From assembly GCA_002398105.1 (NCBI GenBank), contig DHCD01000027.1:1-11430 (forward strand): a stretch of DNA of 11,430 nt, in the 5' to 3' direction. The notes under the pieces were generated by a model. It saw only the letters and a program-made list of their open reading frames with translations, was not told the origin of the DNA and searched no databases. Both the position numbers and the translations under genes were made by a program. Source of the stretch: Syntrophomonas sp. UBA4911 (GTDB taxonomy: Bacteria; Bacillota; Syntrophomonadia; Syntrophomonadales; Syntrophomonadaceae). Positions 6,669 to 11,430 of the stretch are shown here, one piece after another (position 1 is the first letter of the stretch; every line of letters begins with the position of its first letter).

Positions 6669-7674
6669 TTACCTCATCTCCTCCTCCGCGAGCAACCACG
6701 ATTTCACCGGTTTCCTCCAACCGCCTGATAATATTGACGATGCGCTGCTGCGCTTCCTCAACGTCACGCAACCTGACCGGCCCCATGAATTCTATATCTT
6801 CCTTCAGCATATCGGAAGCCCGGCTGGACATATTGCCGAATATTTTCTGGGCCACTTCGTTGCTGGAACCCTTGAGCGCCAGAGCCAGATCCTGGGACTC
6901 CACTTCTCTCAAGACCCGCTGTACCGAACGGTCGTCTATCATCACGATATCTTCGAATACAAACATCAGTTTCTTGATTTCCTCGGCCAACTCCGGATCC
7001 TGAACCTCCAGAGCCTCCATAATGGTCTTCTCGGTTCCTCTATCCACCCGGTTGATAATCTCTACCACCGACTTGATACCGCCGGCAACACTGAGCTCCT
7101 GGGGTACGATAGAAGATAATTTGCGTTCCAGAACCTTTTCCACTTCTTTAATCACTTCCGGCGAAGTAGTATCCATTATAGCTATGCGCTTGGCCACCTC
7201 GGCCTGACGGTCCGGCGGCAAAGCGGAAAGTATCATGGAAGACTTCTCCGGGTCCAGATAAGCCAGTATCAGGGCAATGGTTTGGGGATGTTCGGCTTGA
7301 ATAAAGTTCAATAACTGAGCCGGTTCCGTCTTACGCATAAAATCAAAGGGGCGTACCTGCAGGGAAGCGGAAATCCGGCCGATGATCTCCACCGTTTTTT
7401 CTTCTCCATAAGCCCTTTCCAAAACTTCTTTGGCATAGGAAATTCCTCCCTGACCAATAAATTGACTGGCCAGAGCCATTTCATAGAATTCCCGAAAAAT
7501 TTCATCTATCTTATCATTGGAAACCTGGCGTACATTGGCTATCTCCAGGGTAATCTGCTCTATCTCTTCTTCATTCAGGTGTTTAAATACCTGGGCCGAT
7601 TTCTCCGGCCCCAGGAAAATAAAGAAGTTAGCCGCTTTTTGCTTCCCGTTTAAGATTTTCTTGGCGGTTGCCAC
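6661..7674 (-). CDS. fliG: Flagellar motor switch protein FliG
   Basis: FliG is the rotor protein of the C-ring: its N-domain holds the MS ring (FliF), the middle domain binds FliM, and the C-domain interacts with the stator to give torque. The length is 337 residues from this start. The EHPQT motif of the middle domain is at 128-132 and the MFVF hinge at 237-240. The charged torque residues known from E. coli all have counterparts of the same charge: Lys268, Arg285, Glu292, Asp293 and Arg301 (E. coli K264, R281, D288, D289, R297). Two GTG starts are possible. The one at 7683 overlaps the fliF stop as GTGA; the one at 7674 has GAGGTGA (7680-7686) 5 bases upstream and is preferred. Either start retains every domain. 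It overlaps fliH by 8 bases. Confidence 0.97.
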   Translation of the reverse strand: MATAKKILNGKQKAANFFIFLGPEKSAQVFKHLNEEEIEQITLEIANVRQVSNDKIDEIFREFYEMALASQFIGQGGISYAKEVLERAYGEEKTVEIIGRISASLQVRPFDFMRKTEPAQLLNFIQAEHPQTIALILAYLDPEKSSMILSALPPDRQAEVAKRIAIMDTTSPEVIKEVEKVLERKLSSIVPQELSVAGGIKSVVEIINRVDRGTEKTIMEALEVQDPELAEEIKKLMFVFEDIVMIDDRSVQRVLREVESQDLALALKGSSNEVAQKIFGNMSSRASDMLKEDIEFMGPVRLRDVEEAQQRIVNIIRRLEETGEIVVARGGGDEVIV

Positions 7675-7679
7675 CTTTG

Positions 7680-9317
7680 TCACCTCACATCTTCAAGTAA
7701 CCATACTTTGATTACCTGTGCAGCATTTTCCGGATTCTCATCTATAATTTTATCGACTTCCGCTCTTATTCTCTGTCTTTCCTTTTCTTCCGGGGTCAGG
7801 TTCTGGTCGATAATATCGGCCATATTAATATTTTCTTCCACCAGAGTTTCAAAACCGTCCGCTGCTTCCGGTTCCAGCTCAGCCGTTTTCTGTCCTCTGC
7901 GTTTTAGCAGCAGCCAGATCAGCAGCACCAGCATGGTGGCCAGTAAAGCCATGATCCATGGAGCATAGGGAGAAGCGGCAAACCTCTGCAAAGCTCCCTG
8001 GGGCCCCGCCGAAGGTTCCGGCTCGGTATAGAAATCTATGAATGCTACCGAGATGTTATCCTGCAAGCGGACATTTTCATTCTCGCGATTTTCCCTCAAG
8101 CCACAGGCGGTAGCAACTATGTTCCTCACTTTTTCGATTTTCTCCTCTTCATCCTCACCGATATTGGCATTCTCGGTACCGGCGCGATTGACAAAAACCG
8201 ATACGGTCAGATAGTCGTATTGGACATCCCCCAGGGAAAAGCGAGTCGTGGTCTGAGTTTTATTAATATCATAATTGACGGTTTTGTCGCTTTTATCCCA
8301 GGTCGAGGTTCCCGCTTCGGTATTTACCTCTTCATACTGGGGTATATTATTATCAGTACCCGGGATCCCGGGTTGAGCGGTTTTGGTCTCCGTCCCCGAA
8401 TCCTTTATAATGTGTTCGCTGACCACAAAGGGCCCCTCCGGATCATGGGTATAATGCTCATCCACCTGTTCTTTATTGTCAAAATTCAACTCGGCGTTAA
8501 CCCTGACCACGGCATTATCCTTGCCCAGTACTTTATCCAGCATGGTCTGGATAGCCTCTTCTTTTTCTTTTTCAAAATCCCTTTTCATGGCCATTTGCAT
8601 TTTGACTACCTCACCCACATTGGTTACATCAACCGGGAGGTCGTCAGATACCAGATTGCCGTTTTGATCAACAATAACCACATTTTCCGGTTTAAGGCCT
8701 TTTACACTGTTGGCCACCAGATTGGTTATAGCTTGAACTTCTTTCGGAGTCAGTTTTTTGTCATCCCGGGTATTTATCACCACCGAAGCCTTGGTTTCCT
8801 GCTCGTTATCTGAAAACAGGGTCTCTTCAGGCAAAGCCAGATTGACTTTGGCCGCCTTGACTTTCTCCAGGCTCTGTATGCTCTTGGCCAATTCGCCCTG
8901 GAGGGCAGCCTGATATTTCACCTTTTTATCCGTCTGAGTCTCGCCAAAGCTACTTTTCTCAAATAATTCAAAGCCGGATTCGCCCCGGGGGATATTCTCT
9001 GCCGCCAAACTAAGACGAGTAGAATCCTTAACCTCGGGAGGTACCATGATGGTGGCACCGTTGTCCTCCAGCTTGAACTTGATTTTCATTTTATTCAGTT
9101 TGTCTACCACCGCAGCGGCATCTTTCTCATCAAGTTCGGTGTAAAGCACTTGATAAGGCTCCTGCTTTCCGACATTAGCAGCCATGACTGCAATTGCCGC
9201 CAGGATGAGCAACACGACTCCGGCCCCTAATACCTTCTGGTTCAAGCTCAGGTTGGTCCAGGTGTTTTTAAGCCTCTCTCCCTGTTGCTTGACATTATCA
9301 ACAAAACTTCCCATCAT
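7680..9317 (-). CDS. fliF: Flagellar MS-ring protein FliF
   Basis: FliF forms the MS ring, the membrane base on which rotor, rod and export gate are built. The protein has 545 residues, close to the usual size. There are two membrane segments: about 29-48 (VLGAGVVLLILAAIAVMAAN) and about 454-471 (WIMALLATMLVLLIWLLL). Between them is the extracytoplasmic ring-building region, with PYQVLYTELDEKDAAAVVDK, ENIPRGESGFELFEKSSFGE and YQAALQGELAKSIQSLEKVK as strong FliF family stretches. The cytoplasmic C-terminus (about 513-543, ERQRIRAEVDKIIDENPENA then VIKVWLLED) is the FliG-binding tail. Two adjacent ATGs (9317, 9314) follow AGGAG (9322-9326) by 4 and 7 bases; the second is slightly better spaced. 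The stop codon lies within the translation start region of fliG. Confidence 0.98.
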   Translation of the reverse strand: MMGSFVDNVKQQGERLKNTWTNLSLNQKVLGAGVVLLILAAIAVMAANVGKQEPYQVLYTELDEKDAAAVVDKLNKMKIKFKLEDNGATIMVPPEVKDSTRLSLAAENIPRGESGFELFEKSSFGETQTDKKVKYQAALQGELAKSIQSLEKVKAAKVNLALPEETLFSDNEQETKASVVINTRDDKKLTPKEVQAITNLVANSVKGLKPENVVIVDQNGNLVSDDLPVDVTNVGEVVKMQMAMKRDFEKEKEEAIQTMLDKVLGKDNAVVRVNAELNFDNKEQVDEHYTHDPEGPFVVSEHIIKDSGTETKTAQPGIPGTDNNIPQYEEVNTEAGTSTWDKSDKTVNYDINKTQTTTRFSLGDVQYDYLTVSVFVNRAGTENANIGEDEEEKIEKVRNIVATACGLRENRENENVRLQDNISVAFIDFYTEPEPSAGPQGALQRFAASPYAPWIMALLATMLVLLIWLLLKRRGQKTAELEPEAADGFETLVEENINMADIIDQNLTPEEKERQRIRAEVDKIIDENPENAAQVIKVWLLEDVR

Positions 9318-9336
9318 CTAACTCCTCAGCCTCAAG

Positions 9337-9654
9337 TTACATTTGCATGCGCATTATTTCCTGATAAGCTTCTATTACTTTGTTCCGCACCTCAATGGTA
9401 AGCTGTAAAGCAAGATTGGCCTTTTCGTATGCAATCATGGTGTTATGCAGATACTCTTCTTCGCCTAAAGCCAGCTTTTGAGCGCTTTCGGCTGCTTCTT
9501 TCTGCAGGTTGTCCACTTCCTGAAGGGCATCGTTAAGGTAAGAAATAAAGTTGGTTTCATTATCGCGGGCTCTTTCCGAGCCGGAAGTCAGATTTTGGTT
9601 AAAGTCAGGTCTGATCCCGGTGATAGTGCTGTTTTCTCCGATCGCTACTGTCAC
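9337..9654 (-). CDS. fliE: Flagellar hook-basal body protein FliE
   Basis: FliE links the MS ring/export gate to the proximal rod and is the first rod-type substrate exported. The length is 105 residues, typical of the family. The C-terminal half carries the conserved helix: EYLHNTMIAYEKANLALQLT followed by VRNKVIEAYQEIMRMQM at the very end. The N-terminus is polar and variable, without a cleavable signal. The start is GTG at 9654, preceded by GGGAAGG with AAGG about 3 bases away, a rather close ribosome binding site. The gene begins 9 bases after flgC, and fliF follows after 19 bases, so expression is clearly operonic. Confidence 0.96.
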   Translation of the reverse strand: MTVAIGENSTITGIRPDFNQNLTSGSERARDNETNFISYLNDALQEVDNLQKEAAESAQKLALGEEEYLHNTMIAYEKANLALQLTIEVRNKVIEAYQEIMRMQM

Positions 9655-9663
9655 TTGCCTTCC

Positions 9664-10122
9664 CTACCTTCCAATATTCAGGGCTCTCAGAGCCATGCTC
9701 TTGCTCGCTTCGATCACTTTGGCATTGGCTTCGTAGGCCCGGGTCGCAGAAATCATATTTATCATCTCTTCAACTATATTGACATTGGGGTAATTCACAT
9801 ACCCCTGTTCATCGGCGTCAGGATGGGAAGGGTCATAAACCCTTCTTAAAGGCTCCTCGTTTTCACTTATCTGCCTTATTTCCTTTACCCTTACCCCGGA
9901 ACCCATGGCCTCAATTTGTTTATCCAGCATATTGTCGAAACTCCTGCCTGCAGTTCCGGGAGTACGGGCCTCAAAAACTACCACCTGCCTGCGATAAGGT
10001 CCGGTTCCATTTTGAACCCGGGTGGTTTCTACATTGGCCATGTTATTGGCTATAGTGTCCATACGCAAGCGTTGGGCGGTGAGCCCGGAGGCGCTGATAT
10101 CAATAGCATCCAGAAATCGCAT
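9664..10122 (-). CDS. flgC: Flagellar proximal rod protein FlgC
   Basis: FlgC is a proximal rod subunit exported by the flagellar type III system. The protein has 152 residues, a normal length. The N-terminus MRFLDAIDISASGLTAQRLR followed by TIANNMANVETTR is the rod-family N-terminal helix, in which ANNxAN is the hallmark. The C-terminal region VYDPSHPDADEQGYVNYPNV and then EEMINMISATRAYEANAKVI is diagnostic of FlgC. The ATG lies 3 bases after the flgB stop, and the ribosome binding site (GGAAGGGGG) is formed by the last codons of flgB. It is followed by fliE, the classic flgB-flgC-fliE order. Confidence 0.97.
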   Translation of the reverse strand: MRFLDAIDISASGLTAQRLRMDTIANNMANVETTRVQNGTGPYRRQVVVFEARTPGTAGRSFDNMLDKQIEAMGSGVRVKEIRQISENEEPLRRVYDPSHPDADEQGYVNYPNVNIVEEMINMISATRAYEANAKVIEASKSMALRALNIGR

Positions 10123-10125
10123 GGT

Positions 10126-10548
10126 CTACCCCCTTCCGGTAATCGCCATTCTTAACAGACTGATCTCGTTGCTCATGCTCTGACCTAAAGCATCATAAAA
10201 AATTTTGTTTTTAGCCATTTTGGCTGTTTCCACATCAACATCGACATTGTTTTCATCATTTCGGTAGCTTAGGTCATTCAGAGTCCGTATTTCGGGTTCT
10301 AACTGATTATAAGGCAATGATTCCACAATTTGCATATGCCTTGAATCATTTACCTTTAGTTTATCATGAATTTTGTTTTTTTCTAGGACTTTTTTAATAT
10401 TTTCCTCGAAAATTACTTCCCGGCGTTTAAATCGCGGAGTATTGGCGTTTGCTATATTGTCAGCGATAACCCTGTTTCTAAGACTTGCCACATCCAAGCC
10501 CTTATTTAGCAGAAACTGGGTCGTGGAATCAAAAATTCTTTCTAACAA
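10126..10548 (-). CDS. flgB: Flagellar proximal rod protein FlgB
   Basis: FlgB is the most proximal rod subunit and here the first gene of the flagellar operon. It has 140 residues from this start. It carries LERIFDSTTQFLLNKGLDVA, then RVIADNIANANTPRFKRREV, which is the rod N-terminal motif (ADNIANxNTPxFKR). Toward the C-terminus are YRNDENNVDVDVETAKMAKN and YDALGQSMSNEISLLRMAIT, typical of FlgB. The likely start is TTG at 10548, 5 bases after AGGGGTGA (10554-10561), which gives the family-like N-terminus MLERIFDS. An upstream in-frame TTG at 10566, behind AAGGA, would add six residues (LLGVII) not expected in the family. No ATG is available near the start. The operon's promoter should lie in the AT-rich DNA just upstream. 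Confidence 0.95.
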   Translation of the reverse strand: MLERIFDSTTQFLLNKGLDVASLRNRVIADNIANANTPRFKRREVIFEENIKKVLEKNKIHDKLKVNDSRHMQIVESLPYNQLEPEIRTLNDLSYRNDENNVDVDVETAKMAKNKIFYDALGQSMSNEISLLRMAITGRG

Positions 10549-10553
10549 AATAA

Positions 10554-10561
10554 TCACCCCT
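10554..10561 (-). promoter_or_regulatory. Ribosome binding site deciding the flgB start
   Basis: The minus strand reads AGGGGTGA, 5 bases before the TTG at 10548. It matches the 16S anti-Shine-Dalgarno core with one G-for-A change and supports 10548 over the upstream TTG at 10566. Confidence 0.6.
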
Positions 10562-10610
10562 AGCAAGATTTTCCTTAATATTTTTTTAATTCTTTCTACT
10601 TAAACTAACA

Positions 10611-10637
10611 ATATCCCTTCAATCTAAACAAATTTTA
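10611..10637 (-). promoter_or_regulatory. Candidate sigma-D (sigma-28 type) promoter for the flagellar operon
   Basis: On the minus strand TAAA (10637-10634) is followed by exactly 15 bases and then AGGGATAT (10618-10611). The Gram-positive sigma-D consensus is TAAA-N15-GCCGATAT. The -35 element and spacing are perfect and the last five bases of the -10 (GATAT) match, but its first three do not. It lies about 60 bases upstream of the flgB start and downstream of the codY terminator, where B. subtilis has sigma-A and sigma-D promoters for fla/che. AT-rich DNA makes chance matches likely. I saw no convincing sigma-A promoter; the best was TTGAAG-N18-TAGAAA on the same strand. Confidence 0.35.
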
Positions 10638-10645
10638 CAATAGTT
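10631..10645. promoter_or_regulatory. Weak candidate CodY-binding site
   Basis: The plus strand has AATTTTACAATAGTT, which matches the palindromic CodY consensus AATTTTCWGAAAATT at 10 of 15 positions. One half site, AATTTT, is intact. It overlaps the TAAA of the candidate sigma-D promoter. CodY is known to repress the B. subtilis fla/che operon, and codY is the gene next door, so the position makes sense. Five mismatches in AT-rich DNA keep the confidence low. Confidence 0.25.
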
Positions 10646-10660
10646 CTCGGTGTTTTAACA

Positions 10661-10689
10661 TAAAAAACAACCGGTCTTTACCGGTTGTT
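10661..10689 (-). terminator. Rho-independent terminator of codY
   Basis: On the minus strand a perfect 10-bp stem AACAACCGGT / ACCGGTTGTT (10689-10680 with 10675-10666) closes a 4-base loop and runs directly into a T run (six T's counting the end of the stem). It lies 142 bases after the codY stop codon and before flgB, so it should end codY transcripts and separate them from the flagellar operon. The 141 bases between it and codY (10690-10830) hold no ORF or clear element and read as an AT-rich 3' untranslated region. Confidence 0.88.
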
Positions 10690-10830
10690 GATAACCCATT
10701 AAATGGAAATAAAACTACCGTTGGAGACAGAGCCTCTAAAATCTAAAATTCAGTCGACTAATGTAATATTTAATAGCAAAATATACTGCCTCGTATGTGT
10801 GTGATTGCTCTATCCTGTTTGCCATTTCAG

Positions 10831-11430
10831 TTATTTTCTGAGTTCCTCGAACAGATAGTCGTTCAAGACTTTTATGTAGGTGCCTTTCATCCCCAGCGAC
10901 CTGGTTTCAATCACTCCGGCGCTGGCGAATTTTCTGAGGGCGCTTACGATCACCGACCTGGTTATCCCTGCCTTATCAGCTATGCGGCTGGCTACTAACA
11001 GCCCTTCCTGGCCGTCTAATTCAGCCAGGATATGCTCTATGGCTTCTCTTTCGGAATAGGAGAGGGTCGCCAGGGCTATCTGCACTGAAGCTTTTTTGCG
11101 CGCCTCTTCTTCTATCCTTTCCGACCTCATCCGCATTATTTCATTGGCTACTACTACAGCTCCGTATTCAGCCAGCACAATATCTTCATCCTGAAATTGC
11201 TGGTTCCGTCTCACCAAAATAAGGGTTCCGATACGCCTGGCTCCGCCAAATACGGGGGTAATGGACCAGATGCGGCGGGAACAGTCGCAGTCATCGCTGT
11301 TCATATTAAATACACACCTGCGTCCTTCTTCCAGGATAATATTGGTTTTGGTGGTCTGGATGCTTATTAATTCCTGATTGAAGCTTTCGGGGAAACGCTC
11401 GGCATGACTCATCAGATGCTCTACCTGGGT
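10831..11430 (-). CDS. codY: GTP-sensing pleiotropic repressor CodY (5' end outside window)
   Basis: CodY is the Firmicute nutritional regulator; it binds branched-chain amino acids and GTP and represses stationary-phase, metabolic and, in B. subtilis, motility genes. The visible 200 codons stay open to the window edge, so roughly 60 N-terminal residues are missing. The second half of the GAF effector domain is seen, with GTLILVRRNQQF and DEDIVLAEYGAVVVANEI, then a linker helix RSERIEEEARKKASVQIALA. The C-terminal winged helix-turn-helix follows: LSYSEREAIEHILAELDGQE, ASRIADKAGITRSVIVSALR and SAGVIETRSLGMKGTYIKVL, nearly identical to the family. The GAF part is more divergent and has three cysteines in CVFNMNSDDCDC. 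The gene ends with TAA and has its own terminator before flgB, the same neighbour as in B. subtilis. The ATG at 11412 is internal, not the start. Confidence 0.97.
   Translation of the reverse strand, partial: TQVEHLMSHAERFPESFNQELISIQTTKTNIILEEGRRCVFNMNSDDCDCSRRIWSITPVFGGARRIGTLILVRRNQQFQDEDIVLAEYGAVVVANEIMRMRSERIEEEARKKASVQIALATLSYSEREAIEHILAELDGQEGLLVASRIADKAGITRSVIVSALRKFASAGVIETRSLGMKGTYIKVLNDYLFEELRK

Noticed and set aside
8220..8813. Plus-strand open frame (197 codons) opposite fliF, rich in hydrophobic residues
   Set aside because: It is fully antisense to conserved FliF coding sequence. The hydrophobic, His- and Tyr-rich composition is what reverse-complementing such a gene gives, and there are no family motifs.
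10590..10622. Sigma-A promoter TTGAAG-N18-TAGAAA before flgB
   Set aside because: Only 4/6 matches in each box with a non-optimal spacer in AT-rich DNA; not strong enough to list as a feature.
1..11430. A novel defence, mobile or biosynthetic system hidden in the window
   Set aside because: Nearly every base is accounted for by recognised flagellar genes, codY and one short control region. No repeats, integrase, transposase, CRISPR or toxin-antitoxin signatures were seen on either strand.

Overview
The window carries one continuous block of early flagellar genes, all on the minus strand, so transcription runs from high to low coordinates. It begins at the right edge with the 3' part of codY. 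After a terminator and an AT-rich promoter-like gap come flgB-flgC-fliE-fliF-fliG-fliH-fliI-fliJ-ylxF/motE-like-fliK-flgD-flg_new-flgE, and flgE runs off the left edge. This is the 5' half of the fla/che operon of Gram-positive bacteria, and the codY-flgB junction matches the Bacillus subtilis arrangement. No mobile elements, CRISPR, tRNA or rRNA genes are visible.

The organism is most likely a Firmicute. It has a CodY homologue with the family's very conserved C-terminal DNA-binding half, strong AGGAGGTG-type ribosome binding sites, several GTG and TTG starts, AT-rich intergenic DNA beside coding DNA of moderate GC, and the flg_new gene between flgD and flgE. I favour class Clostridia (for example a Syntrophomonadaceae- or Peptococcaceae-like lineage) over Bacilli because of the divergent CodY effector domain and moderate GC. 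The genus cannot be fixed from the sequence.

Regions: 11430-10831 is codY (partial). 10830-10567 is a 264-base non-coding gap with the codY terminator (10661-10689) and candidate flagellar promoter and CodY-site sequences. 10566-9337 holds the proximal rod genes flgB and flgC and the MS ring-rod adaptor fliE. 9317-6661 holds the MS ring (fliF) and rotor switch (fliG). 6668-4032 holds the export ATPase module fliH-fliI-fliJ. 4012-3419 is a membrane-anchored coiled-coil protein with an MgtE_N/MotE-like end. 3375-1633 is the hook-length ruler fliK. 1619-1071 is the hook cap flgD. 1078-689 is the uncharacterised flg_new. A 98-base gap with two hairpins then leads to the hook protein flgE (590-1).

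Together these genes encode the parts assembled first: MS ring and rotor, export ATPase complex, rod, hook cap, ruler and hook. Gaps are short and several genes overlap (fliG/fliH, fliH/fliI, flgD/flg_new), indicating one long, translationally coupled transcript. The content is ordinary flagellar biology. The points worth a second look are the control region beside codY, the structured flg_new-flgE gap, the cysteine cluster in CodY, and the two poorly understood proteins (YlxF/MotE-like and flg_new). I found no evidence of a wholly new system.
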